A stretch of DNA of 64,000 nt from Phoronis australis (Eukaryota > Phoronida > Phoronidae): NCBI GenBank assembly GCA_002633005.1, contig NMRA01000029.1, positions 212,959 to 276,958 on the forward strand, given 5' to 3'. The position numbers and the translations under genes are program-made. Of the stretch, positions 26,401 through 32,530 are shown in pieces (position 1 is the first letter of the stretch; every line of letters starts with the position of its first letter). Under the pieces are notes generated by a model. The model made no database searches, was not told the origin of the DNA, and worked only from the letters and a program-made list of their open reading frames with translations.

Positions 26401-29400
26401 AGCAGACATCAGTCATGTGCACTGGTCTTGGTTGCAGACGTTTGTTTGGTGTTCTATTCTATCAGTGGTTGGTTGGCATCAAAAGGGAAATAATCGGGTT
26501 TATGGCCTAAAAATGCAGCTTTGAGATTATTTTTTAGAGTTTGATTAAAGCTATAAAAAACGTCAAATTCTGTTGTGTTTTTGTGACTTCATTACAAATC
26601 ACCAAGAATTCTCACAGTTATCTACCTGCCATTCCCTGAAATCAAAGCGGGTGACTTTACTAGGTATATATTCTGCCACCTATCGAGTATCATTTACCTC
26701 TGCCAGCAAAATGATGGGCCGTGACCGCTGAGTTTGTGAGTACAATTCCATGTTGCAGCCGATTTCAGAAAAAACTTTTCTTTCAGTGATATCACCTTAA
26801 ACTAACATCTAGTGGATAGATAGTCTCGTGTCATCTGAGGCATTGTTCAACAATGGCGATAATATGAGAGTGTGATGTATTCGTTGTTCTTTGTGTTGTG
26901 CAAGAGAGCTCAGCAGACATTGTTGTCAGGAGGCTGTTCTCGGTGATAAGATGCTTTTCATGCGTTTCATCATGTGGTCAGCCGTACAACAAGTAGAGAC
27001 TTTGTCTTGCAAAATTGATTTTCCAACATGCACACCGGCCCTCTCAATTACGTCTGCTTCTACAACCGGTGAAGTCACGTGTATACACACGGTCACCGGA
27101 CATAAAAGACTGCAGCGATGCCAAGCACAGTGTAGATTAGCCTCACAGTGACAGGGTTATAGAAATGTAGCACGCTTTGGCACGTACTTATGCTAATTGT
27201 TGGAACTGCTGTATCTGTGCTAGGTGAAAATATTTTGGCCGGGCTTCTGAGCGACAATGCAGAGTTTGAAAATGCAGACGATGACGAAGGTGGGGGTTCT
27301 TAGTTGTGGTGTTTCGTTATGTTCTCGATCTGATAGGTTTTCTGTAGAAAGTTTTGTTAGAAATGTACTGAAATTAACACTGATTAAAAATTGCGTTCTG
27401 TTAAATTGAATACGAAAATGTTTCACAGAATTTGTTTGTTTCAAAATTTCTTATCAACACCATTGTTCGGTTCTGTTTTAAATTTTGTAGCAAGAATATT
27501 TTGTTATCTTTGGCATAAAGATTGTTTTCATGTTCACAATGTATCAACTAATGCTTTAATAACCAGTTGAACTTTGCCCTCTAGACTTGGACGTTTTATT
27601 GGATGATCCGTTGCTTGAAGGTCGGTACACATCTGTTCAAATTTGAGTAGGAATGTGAACTTCTTGTGAGACTAAGATCTTTGTTGTGACGCTGCTTATT
27701 TAAGTTCATTTTCTGAATATGTTGCCATTTCATTTGCACAGTTTGGAAACATTTGGAGTGGATTAGAATAGCGTTTGTGTGCTGATGTGGAACAAAATGT
27801 TGTTTAACTGTAAATGGAAGTTGGTTAGAGATGTTAGTGAATACAAAGTATTCTTGAAATGTTAGAGCATTTAGGGATATTAAGAGAACTGGTGTTATTG
27901 AAGAATTTCTGAAAACACCGTTCATAATCAAATGAACGCATCGACAATTAAAATTCACTAACTTAGAATATTTGTCAAAACATCAAATCTGCCACCTCCA
28001 TAAATAAGTCATTGCTTCTTTGCATGTTATGAAAGTACCGTGCTACCAGTTAATATGCCCGAACATAGGCTAATAAAAGTACAATCTGTCTAACTGTAAA
28101 GTGTATTCTATCAAAACATACCTCGTCTTGTATGTACGTAGACGACGACTACACACCGGATATTGACGCCATTACCGAGGATGTTGTCGTCGAGGAGGCT
28201 CCGAGCGTTGGCAGCTACCGCCTGGCGCCGCTCACATCCGAGGGACGATCAGATGAGCAACAGACTGACCACGCTCTTCCACTGTCCACTCAAACTGACC
28301 CAAACTCTAGCCAGTCCTTGTCAGAGATCCTCATGTTCGAAGACACGCTGGCCTTATTTCCAGACCTACTGCTTCCTGTTAGCCATCCACCAGAGCCAGC
28401 GTTAGAAATGGAAATCGGCACAACGGTATCTGGTTTGGCCATAGGCGAGATAAATGAGGCTGGGACCGAGATACAGAGAGATGTTTTTTTGGCGGTAGAC
28501 ACGACAATTTCCAGCATTACCAACCTGCATTCCGTGGCATTGGAGACCACCAACAGTCCTCAGTCTGCCAATACTTTGTCCTCTGCGTCATTGGCAGCTT
28601 TCCAGGGAACGGCACATTCTACAACTGGCAATTTGCCATGTGTTGCCTTGTCTGATAGCGGCAGTCATGCAAATTATCACACTGCAAAATCCGAAAGTGC
28701 CCCAGCTCATTCAGTTCCCTTGTCCTTATGCGGTAACCTTGGTAACGAGGCAGTTAGTATGTCCAGCAGATCTTGTGTACATGTGGACCTGGGAAGTCGA
28801 GAATGTAGAAAGAGGAAACGGAGCAGCGACTCGACGGACGATGAAGAAATTGTCTCGGCGTTGGCAGTAGATAGACAGGAGAATGAACTAGATCACACCT
28901 ATGCCTGCGAAATGTCGTCCGCCAGTGGTGGGAATGAATCTGTTGAAGAGCTCCTTTCAGACGATGTAACCCCAGAAAGTGTTCTTGGAAATGACCACCT
29001 TTTTCCGAGCATATCATCTTCTGGGTTGTTAGCTGCTAACGATGAAGGCACAGGCCAATCAACAACAACTGTGAACCACTCCTGTAACATTTCACCATCT
29101 GCTCCATCAGAGAAAGTTGACGATTTGGTGGCACTTCAGCCTACCTCAGAGGTAAGCGAGCCTGCAATGGTATTAGCACCGACAGAATCTCCAACGGGGC
29201 ACTGTGACACAGAGAAGGATGTCAGTAGCAACTGTTTGATTTTTGATGATGCTAGTCATGGGCAAAGCGACACTGCTGACGAAATGGGGGATGTTGCGGA
29301 GGTCTCTGGAAAGGCTATTCCATCTGTTGCTGAAAAGCCTGATGTGATGGCAGTTCACGGCAATGATGATAGTGTCAATGGTGACATTCTTCCCCAGAGT

Positions 29401-31639
29401 TTCTCCCGGAATCCGGACAATATTCATCTTCGTCTGGAGTGCGATGCGGATGAGACTTCTGACGGTCATGTAGGAGAACGCGAAAGTGGCAAACTGTCTG
29501 CAACACACGTGTCGGAAAATGCAAACACAATCTATTTGCCATTTGAGTCCACTGAGCTCACGCTTACATCTGTGGAAGTTGTTGGTAGGACATTTGTGCT
29601 TAGAGTTTCAAGTGTTCTTATGTATTACTTTGAGTTGTGTACTGCCTGGCTTTAAACTCAAACTCCCTCGCTCACAGATGTCTCTGTCTGCAGACATTTT
29701 GTTAGCAGAAGTATTCTTCTGCTCATAATTTCTGCACTGTTCACTGCTGGTAAAGCTTCAACACACCGCTCCAGAATCTTGACCAGGGGTGGACAATGGA
29801 CAAAGACGGGCGCTGAATAGAGTATTCTTCTATTAGAGTAGTATGGGATTAATCAGTCTAGTACATGGAATTTGTTAGATACATGTAGGTGCCAGGGCCC
29901 TTAATCCTTCGATTTTGGGGCTGAATTTGGCCCCCATTCCGCTCTGAAAATATTTAAAAATCAAGCGAAATTCCTCTCAGACGCCCAAAAATTCCCCTCA
30001 AGAGATTTAAAAATCCCTCATGGTTCAACTCACTTGTAACTCTCACAGGCTACAATTAGAAACAGCACAAAATATTATGCTTGGCTATTTGAGGCAGAGC
30101 CTATGAGGGCCAGTGAAAGGGGTGGAGGTGCCATTGATGCTGACCAGGGGGCGTAATTTTCAACCTCAAAAAATTTCCCTCTTGAAGGGCACTTTTTCCC
30201 TCTGGTGAACAAGTGCCCTAAGTGCTGTCTAAGTGTTCCTTCAATGGACACTTGGTCAGACTCACGGTAAACATGGAAAGAATAGAGCAGATCACCAGAA
30301 GACATTGCAGTGGTACATCTGATTTCTGTGTGAAGATAAGGCATGGCCTGTCTTGAAAGAAGGCCATCTTTTTATGTAGCATAATGTCTCTTGGCATATT
30401 ACTCTATTCTTGCTTTGTTTTTTGTTGGAAAACTGATGAATGTACTGGAAGCTCGAGCTAATGTGTATTAAAGTAAAAATAAACAATGCTATCATCTATT
30501 TAATAACTACTTCCATTAGGGGCTTAGTTGGTTGTGGTCTGTTTTTTTTTTTTTTTTTTGTTTTATCGAACATTATAACTTCCAAANTGTGCTGGGATTT
30601 GTTTGTTACTCATGGGTTTGCAAATCATAGTGTTACAAACGTTGTCTACCCTTGCTTACGTGCCTTTGTGCAGCTTTTTGACAGTAATATGGTACCTTAG
30701 TTGAAGTTGTTAGAGGCAGACATTTTTTTTCCGGTGAGACCATGTCTCAAAGTGAGCCTGGTTAAAGACCAGAACCGACGTCGCATTTTGGCCTTTAAGT
30801 GAAGTAATAGTAAACAAGTTTGGAATCCAGCTCTTGAAAATATTTGCTGATATGGGTATAGTGGCATGAGATTGTCTTCTTAGAATGCTTTAGTTAGGTG
30901 ACCCCACCATAAACCTTCAAGTATCTACATTCTTCACAGAGTCTTAATGATTTAGGAATACAAACCTAATATTGATAATTTTTGCCCTATTGCCATTGGG
31001 CCATAGCTGTAGTGCATTCAATTCCCACGACTTCATAAATTAGGCCATGACATGTGCACAGTATAAACTCAGTGAAAAGTTGGATAGAATTTTCTTTAGG
31101 TCCCACACAGTACTAACTGGGTCGAGCCATAGTCATGAACTTCCGTCCATGAATCTTCCTCTTCAAGTAATTATTGATCTCTGTTCAGTCCATGGAGTGA
31201 CCATGTGTATGTAGGTCTCCCAAAGCTGGCATGTCACCTGCGTGTCACAAAACAACTTTGCTTTTTCTGCCGTCTTGTTTTCCTAATAGAAGAAGCTTCA
31301 GTCGTCATGGTGTTTGATTGGTTCTGTTTGTGTCTTTCTTGGCAGACTTTTTTTTCAGGTCGGGGGTCACCAGCCTGTCCTTTCCCCACAAGGTCATTGA
31401 TATACTGAAGCAGTCTTGCTTTTTTCCATGGGTTTTTCATTGGTCGAGCATCAGTGTTGTTTGATATCGTTTCAGATGAAACCAATGATGTTGAGAATGA
31501 CGACGATGAGGAGCATGACCCTGAGGTCATCGTCGTGGATTCTTCTTCGGACGAAGACAACCTTGATGACGAGGATGATGATGATGATGACAGTGATGAC
31601 GACGTCCTGTTTGAGTTGTCGGACAATTCAAACTGGTAA
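2447..31639 (+). CDS. DCAF1: DCAF1 (VprBP) gene, 35 coding exons plus one tentative; substrate receptor of CUL4-DDB1 E3 ligase
   Basis: Spliced gene assembled by homology to DCAF1 and by GT-AG phase matching; every junction from 2554 to the stop at 31639 keeps frame and the sum is 1,967 codons plus stop (human 1,507). Order: N-terminal block with [15 protein letters not shown] (exons 2-3), alpha-helical armadillo-like region (exons 4-17), LisH motif (exon 18, [18 protein letters not shown]), proline/threonine-rich linker (exons 19-21), WD40 propeller (exons 22-31) and an acidic tail (exons 31-36). DCAF1 is a mainly nuclear adaptor that docks on DDB1 through its propeller and presents substrates to CUL4-RBX1; it also works with the DYRK2-EDD ligase. 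Oddities: the first WDxR motif is WDVN, one intron looks U12-type, and exon 35 adds about 480 residues to the tail. The true start codon is not settled. Identification is near certain; individual weak splice sites are less so. Confidence 0.97.
2554..2630 (+). CDS. DCAF1: DCAF1 exon 2
   Basis: Follows TTTGCAG and ends at GTATGTG. Encodes [13 protein letters not shown] then [11 protein letters not shown], near identical to the human [18 protein letters not shown] block. Starts with one base of a split codon and ends in phase 1. The ATG at 2555 could serve as a start if no upstream coding exon exists. Confidence 0.92.
3218..3291 (+). CDS. DCAF1: DCAF1 exon 3
   Basis: Acceptor TTTATAG, donor GTAAGTG. 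Encodes [20 protein letters not shown], matching human GRADPECMLGHLLRILFKND. Enters in phase 1 and leaves in phase 0. Confidence 0.95.
3767..3889 (+). CDS. DCAF1: DCAF1 exon 4
   Basis: Acceptor GTTACAG, donor GTATGTT. 41 codons; contains [17 protein letters not shown], matching human CRLLLDIMPGLETAVVF. Helical N-terminal region. Confidence 0.95.
4534..4671 (+). CDS. DCAF1: DCAF1 exon 5
   Basis: Acceptor TTTTTTTCAG, donor GTATAG. 46 codons, including [20 protein letters not shown] (human LFKWAREADQPLRTYSTGLL). Phase 0 at both ends. Confidence 0.95.
5258..5666 (+). CDS. DCAF1: DCAF1 exon 6 (variable linker)
   Basis: Acceptor TTTCCAG, donor GTTAGT. Starts [13 protein letters not shown], matching human VAIVLRRLRELQ, then continues as a poorly conserved Ser/Thr/Glu-rich segment, as at the same place in other DCAF1 proteins. 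Ends in phase 1, which fits exon 7. A further small exon in the following 944-bp intron cannot be excluded because this part of the family is variable. Confidence 0.88.
6611..6747 (+). CDS. DCAF1: DCAF1 exon 7
   Basis: Acceptor CCTATCAG, donor GTGAGT. Encodes [20 protein letters not shown] and [16 protein letters not shown], matching human SNSSWSEMSPWVIGTNYTL and [16 protein letters not shown]. Confidence 0.96.
7970..8031. repeat. 23-bp direct repeat (2.7 copies) forming the exon 8 acceptor
   Basis: Units at 7970-7992, 7993-8015 and partial 8016-8031, each beginning GACCTRATTATTT. The third supplies the ATTTCAG acceptor of exon 8; the first two have TTTG or TTTCC in place of the AG. Confidence 0.85.
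8032..8133 (+). CDS. DCAF1: DCAF1 exon 8
   Basis: Acceptor ATTTCAG, donor GTAAGTT. 34 codons with [18 protein letters not shown], matching human LMMFYIDLKQTNDVLLTF. The acceptor tract is the last copy of a 23-bp direct repeat. Confidence 0.94.
8452..8651 (+). CDS. DCAF1: DCAF1 exon 9
   Basis: Acceptor CTTGTAG, donor GTAAGG. Contains [18 protein letters not shown] and AMERVC, matching human [27 protein letters not shown]. Ends in phase 2. Confidence 0.96.
9576..9714 (+). CDS. DCAF1: DCAF1 exon 10
   Basis: Acceptor GTTGCAG, donor GTGAGT. Encodes [18 protein letters not shown] and [13 protein letters not shown], matching human WLMECSHASGCCHATMFF and LFDRYDGLRRLVN. Confidence 0.96.
10195..10317 (-). 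mobile_element. Dispersed repeat family A, copy 1 (inverted, internally deleted)
   Basis: Reverse complement begins GCCAGGGCTCTCGATGCTGA and continues through AATCAAGCAAAATTCCCTCA, CGCCCAAAA and TGATTAAAAATTA, matching the copies at 29890 and 41317 in order. It lacks the GGGGCTGAA segment near the start. It ends 25 bp before DCAF1 exon 11. Confidence 0.65.
10343..10552 (+). CDS. DCAF1: DCAF1 exon 11
   Basis: Acceptor TCCAACAG, donor GTATTG. 70 codons; contains [20 protein letters not shown] and NEGGPP, matching human ALRKYFEAHLAIKLEQVKQS. Only 25 bp of intron separate it from an inserted dispersed repeat. Confidence 0.95.
11074..11243 (+). CDS. DCAF1: DCAF1 exon 12
   Basis: Acceptor TTTCCAG, donor GTAAGTA. 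Contains [20 protein letters not shown]; human has YWEPAEVFLKLSCVQLLLQL. Ends in phase 2. Confidence 0.93.
11533..11667 (+). CDS. DCAF1: DCAF1 exon 13
   Basis: Acceptor TTTACAG, donor GTGAGT. Encodes [13 protein letters not shown] and PGGSTESII, aligned to human NDTVRFALDVLAILTVV and AGSTVSTVGISII. Enters with one base, leaves with two. Confidence 0.92.
11959..12061 (+). CDS. DCAF1: DCAF1 exon 14
   Basis: Acceptor TACCCAG, donor GTGAGTT. Encodes [20 protein letters not shown], matching human VAEGEFFIHDAEIQKSALQI. Confidence 0.95.
12458..12574 (+). CDS. DCAF1: DCAF1 exon 15
   Basis: Acceptor ATTACAG, donor GTAGGT. 39 codons ending [12 protein letters not shown], matching human MWNVVQSNNGIKV. 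Confidence 0.93.
13392..13545 (+). CDS. DCAF1: DCAF1 exon 16
   Basis: Acceptor CCTTTAG, donor GTAAGTG. Encodes [20 protein letters not shown] and MSKLPLFNN, matching human VLLSLLSIKMPITDADQIRA and ISKLPLF. Confidence 0.97.
14058..14200 (+). repeat. Dispersed repeat family C, copy 1
   Basis: Shares ATCCCATAA, TCTCGAGYRTTC and CAAAACACTCG-type words with 47885-48035, in the same order. Similarity is patchy and the limits are approximate. Confidence 0.45.
14258..14397 (+). CDS. DCAF1: DCAF1 exon 17
   Basis: Acceptor TTCGCAG, donor GTAAGTG. Contains [20 protein letters not shown], almost identical to human [20 protein letters not shown]. Confidence 0.98.
15056..15259 (+). CDS. DCAF1: DCAF1 exon 18 (LisH motif)
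   Basis: Acceptor CGCCAG. Donor taken as GTGAGT at 15260, which keeps phase 0 and beats the overlapping GTAGTG. Encodes the LisH dimerisation motif, [20 protein letters not shown] (human ELLLLIRNHLISKGLGETAT), then a Thr/Pro-rich stretch. Confidence 0.95.
15684..15866 (+). CDS. DCAF1: DCAF1 exon 19 (Ser/Thr/Pro/Gly linker)
   Basis: Acceptor TTTACAG, donor GTAACG. 61 codons of low-complexity sequence such as [19 protein letters not shown]; equivalent to the poorly conserved Ala/Pro/Ser linker after LisH in human. Confidence 0.9.
16140..16342 (+). CDS. DCAF1: DCAF1 exon 20
   Basis: Acceptor CCACTAG, donor GTAAGTC. Contains [20 protein letters not shown] and CPVFSLL, matching human SIITEYLREQHARCKNPVAT and CPPFSLF. 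Ends in phase 2. Confidence 0.96.
17034..17109 (+). CDS. DCAF1: DCAF1 exon 21
   Basis: Acceptor ATCCTCAG, donor GTGAGTG. Encodes [20 protein letters not shown], matching human PHQCPEPKQRRQAPINFTSR. Confidence 0.96.
17541..17578. repeat. CA/TG microsatellite with an N
   Basis: A (CA)n tract, an unresolved base at 17554 and a GTATATATGTGTGTGTAT tract, able to fold back. In the intron between DCAF1 exons 21 and 22. Confidence 0.85.
18165..18293 (+). CDS. DCAF1: DCAF1 exon 22 (start of WD40 propeller)
   Basis: Acceptor TTGTGTCAG, donor GTAAATG. Encodes [20 protein letters not shown] then [12 protein letters not shown], matching human SFPKYGGVDGGCFDRHLIFS and RFRPISVFRE. Confidence 0.96.
18814..18887. 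repeat. Short tandem duplication, TATAATATTATAT unit
   Basis: Two copies of a roughly 37-bp unit beginning TATAATATTATATSCRTTA and ending GAGCATG. Intronic. Confidence 0.6.
19229..19300 (+). CDS. DCAF1: DCAF1 exon 23
   Basis: Acceptor CCCCCCAG, donor GTTAGC. 24 codons, [19 protein letters not shown], aligned to human FLMLGTCTGQLKLYNVFSG (WD40 blade). Confidence 0.94.
19779..19835 (+). CDS. DCAF1: DCAF1 exon 24
   Basis: Acceptor CTTGCAG, donor GTAAGTC. 19 codons, [19 protein letters not shown]; human has QEEASYNCHNSAITHLEPS. Confidence 0.93.
20947..21029 (+). CDS. DCAF1: DCAF1 exon 25
   Basis: Acceptor TCTTCAG, donor GTGCGT. Encodes [19 protein letters not shown], matching human DGSLLLTSATWSQPLSALW. 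Ends in phase 2. Confidence 0.95.
21160..21401. mobile_element. MITE-like inverted-repeat element
   Basis: Left end GCCTGTTTCTTAAAGA and right end TCATTGAGAGACAGGC are inverted with 13 of 16 positions matching. Further inside, TTTTGGCTAAAAAT and AGCCAAAAG recur in opposite orientation. Non-coding, between DCAF1 exons 25 and 26. Confidence 0.55.
21640..21724 (+). CDS. DCAF1: DCAF1 exon 26
   Basis: Acceptor ATTTCAG, donor GTGAGT. Encodes [20 protein letters not shown], matching human [20 protein letters not shown]. Confidence 0.97.
22120..22353 (+). CDS. DCAF1: DCAF1 exon 27 (first WDxR motif, altered to WDVN)
   Basis: Acceptor CCTGCAG, 78 codons. Contains [20 protein letters not shown] and [16 protein letters not shown], matching human [20 protein letters not shown] and GVFHPNGLEVIINTEI. 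The human WDVR arginine is Asn (AAC, 22255-22257). The donor GTATCTTTT resembles a U12-type 5' splice site. Confidence 0.96.
22354..23074 (+). other. Probable U12-type (minor spliceosome) intron of DCAF1
   Basis: The 5' end is GTATCTTTTG (consensus RTATCCTTT, one difference). TTCCTTAAC at 23055-23063 matches the U12 branch-site consensus, and its branch adenosine lies 12-13 nt before the AG. There is no polypyrimidine tract between branch and AG. Phase 0. Confidence 0.8.
22850..23005. mobile_element. Fold-back element with 41-bp arms and a tRNA-type B box
   Basis: Arms 22850-22890 and 22965-23005 are inverted repeats, 37 of 41 positions identical; all four differences would be G-U pairs in RNA. 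The 74-nt spacer contains GGTTCGAGTCC (22902-22912), which matches the RNA polymerase III B-box consensus. No A box or complete tRNA fold was found. Lies in the DCAF1 intron with U12-type signals. Confidence 0.8.
23075..23168 (+). CDS. DCAF1: DCAF1 exon 28 (second WDxR motif intact)
   Basis: Preceded by a U12-like branch site and TTGTCAG, followed by GTAATT. Encodes [20 protein letters not shown], matching human [20 protein letters not shown]; this DDB1-contact motif keeps its Arg. Ends in phase 1. Confidence 0.97.
23819..23923 (+). CDS. DCAF1: DCAF1 exon 29
   Basis: Acceptor TTTCCAG, donor GTAATTG. Contains [11 protein letters not shown] and [17 protein letters not shown], matching human [29 protein letters not shown]. 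Confidence 0.97.
23965..24034. repeat. 14-bp tandem repeat, 5 copies
   Basis: Five perfect units of GTGTAGTTGTTATT, inside the intron between DCAF1 exons 29 and 30. Confidence 0.95.
24223..24296 (+). CDS. DCAF1: DCAF1 exon 30
   Basis: Acceptor CTTACAG, donor GTAGGC. Encodes [20 protein letters not shown] then LAVIE, matching human [25 protein letters not shown]. Confidence 0.98.
24907..24990 (+). CDS. DCAF1: DCAF1 exon 31
   Basis: Acceptor TCCCCAG, donor GTAAGA. 28 codons, with [18 protein letters not shown] matching human [19 protein letters not shown]. Closes the propeller and starts the acidic tail. Confidence 0.96.
26017..26101 (+). CDS. DCAF1: DCAF1 exon 32 (acidic tail)
   Basis: Acceptor ATTGCAG, donor GTGAGTG. 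Glu/Asp-rich: [18 protein letters not shown] and [10 protein letters not shown]. Corresponds to the human polyacidic tail. Ends in phase 1. Confidence 0.92.
26141..26475. repeat. 74-bp minisatellite, about 4.5 degenerate copies
   Basis: Units share CAGACGACAGTTACGT, ATTGGTCTTGGTTGCAGA, GGTGTTCTATCCAA and TTATTGGTTG; two adjacent units are exactly 74 bp each. In the DCAF1 intron between exons 32 and 33. Confidence 0.85.
27224..27289 (+). CDS. DCAF1: DCAF1 exon 33 (acidic tail, small exon)
   Basis: 66 nt in phase 1-1 between GTGCTAG and a weak GTGGGG donor. Reads [20 protein letters not shown]. Supported by phase, acidity and place in the gene; not individually recognisable. Confidence 0.72.
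27585..27620 (+). CDS. DCAF1: DCAF1 exon 34 (36-nt small exon)
   Basis: 36 nt in phase 1-1 between CCCTCTAG and a weak GTCGGT donor, reading [11 protein letters not shown] after a split Asp codon. Supported by frame, acidity and pyrimidine tract. Skipping it would keep the frame. Confidence 0.55.
28142..29584 (+). CDS. DCAF1: DCAF1 exon 35 (giant tail exon, about 480 residues)
   Basis: A 1,443-nt exon, by far the largest in the gene. Acceptor TACGTAG, inferred donor GTAGGA at 29585, the one that reaches the last exon in the right phase. It begins [20 protein letters not shown] and continues as a low-complexity chain rich in Ser, Thr, Ala, Glu and Asp, with a basic cluster (RKRKR, 28807-28821) followed at once by SSDSTDDEE, which resembles a nuclear-localisation signal beside a CK2-type acidic site. 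The frame stays open well beyond chance, to 29655. No domain is recognised and human DCAF1 has nothing of this size here. A strong internal donor (GTAAGC at 29152) is in the wrong phase for the last exon. Confidence 0.88.
29890..30220 (+). mobile_element. Dispersed repeat family A, copy 2
   Basis: Shares with 41317-41600 the words CGATTTTGGGGCTGAA, AAAATTCCCCTCAAG, CACTTGTAACTC, CCATTGATG/CTATTGATG and TTCCCTCTTGAAG-type sequence, all in the same order. Non-coding. Confidence 0.75.
30541..30559. repeat. Poly-T run
   Basis: About 19 consecutive T followed by GTTTTATCG. It could be the A-tail of a minus-strand retroposed copy, but no such element is identifiable beside it. Confidence 0.7.
31476..31639 (+). 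CDS. DCAF1: DCAF1 exon 36 (last exon, polyacidic C-terminus and stop)
   Basis: Acceptor CGTTTCAG, phase 1 entry, stop TAA at 31637-31639. Encodes [20 protein letters not shown] and a run of Asp ([13 protein letters not shown]), ending FELSDNSNW. It corresponds to the human C-terminus, rich in Asp, Glu and Ser. The GAT-repeat coding (about 31567-31590) is prone to length change. Confidence 0.92.
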
Positions 31640-32530
31640 AGTTTGGGATAGTCATACGCTGCTTGAGGATGGAACGCATCATTCCGTGGACTTTGCCGAT
31701 CTAATAGTGTATATTTCATTGAGAATAGATCTAATTTAAATTGTGAAAATAGAAGCTTAAGATTCTCAATAAGTAGAAAATACGCACAACCCATTTATAA
31801 AGTAGATAAAAAGAGGGCTGTAGACCACTGTTTTTGGAGTATGACATTTTTTGTGAGGAAAAAGATTATGGGTTACTGTGCAATCATGACAGGGAAGCTA
31901 TTTCGGGTGTTTACTATTTTGTGTGCAAGGCTGTATTCCCCTAGTAGTATTGTCATTGTGATCTGGTGCTGCGATGTCATTGAAAAATGAGGTCAGTGGG
32001 AATATTAAAGCTTGAGTCAAAAATAAACGGTTCTTGTTTGTGGAACCTTCCAAAGTTTCTTTTGCTGGGTGGTAATTACTTCTTCAATTTATTATGTAAC
32101 ATAGGAATACTAGTTTTTGCCAAAAGTGAACTTTACAAATGCTTTGCTTTGAATTTTTGTGTGTTATGGCCGACCTCGAGCTAGCCATCAAAAAATTTGT
32201 AGCTTTGTAGACTTTCTTTGAAAATTGGAGAAGTTATAAAGGTTTTGGCACTTTTGTTCAAAATCAGAAGCTGTCCTATTTTTATATTCGTATTAGGTCT
32301 GGATTTTCGTTTTTATACTTCCTTGGTTGGTTGGAACACATATGTGAATACAATATTGTGTGCTTCTGTTGCCCTGGTCACCGAGGATTGTGTGCTCTAA
32401 GGCTGCTGGTTTGTGTTTTAATTGCGGCATTGGTATTTGTAAATATAAGCCATCTATTTTGATATAAATTATTTTTATTTGTTTGGCATTGTCAGTGAAA
32501 GTAATAAAGAATTCAGGCTGCCAGAATTAC
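31640..32530 (+). other. DCAF1: DCAF1 3' UTR (approximate)
   Basis: AT-rich non-coding DNA after the stop codon. The best AATAAA is at 32503-32508; a weaker one is at 32022-32027. The end is inferred from these hexamers only. Confidence 0.45.
32503..32508 (+). terminator. Candidate polyadenylation signal for DCAF1
   Basis: AATAAA hexamer in GTAATAAAGAATTC, about 860 bp after the stop codon. No transcript evidence; the earlier hexamer at 32022 is an alternative. Confidence 0.4.

Larger units (their letters stand above)
2631..28141 (+). other. DCAF1 introns: general content
   Basis: Introns between exons 2 and 35 run from 215 bp (10 of them under about 450 bp) to 1,284 bp (6748-8031). They are AT-rich and carry no recognisable gene on either strand. 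Repeats within them are listed separately at 7970, 10195, 14058, 17541, 18814, 21160, 22850, 23965 and 26141. I see nothing distinctive in the others. Open frames such as 22361-22741 lie inside introns and match nothing known to me. Confidence 0.7.
29585..31475 (+). other. DCAF1 last intron (1.9 kb)
   Basis: The largest DCAF1 intron. It contains a dispersed repeat copy (29890-30220), a poly-T run (30541-30559) and a single N (30586). No coding similarity was recognised. Confidence 0.6.

Noticed and set aside
28290-29508. Several minus-strand and alternate-frame open frames in the giant exon.
   Set aside because: They are shadows of the long plus-strand frame, which alone matches the splice phases of the neighbours.
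31234-31794. 186-codon minus-strand open frame rich in Ser.
   Set aside because: It is the antisense shadow of the GAT-rich last exon of DCAF1.
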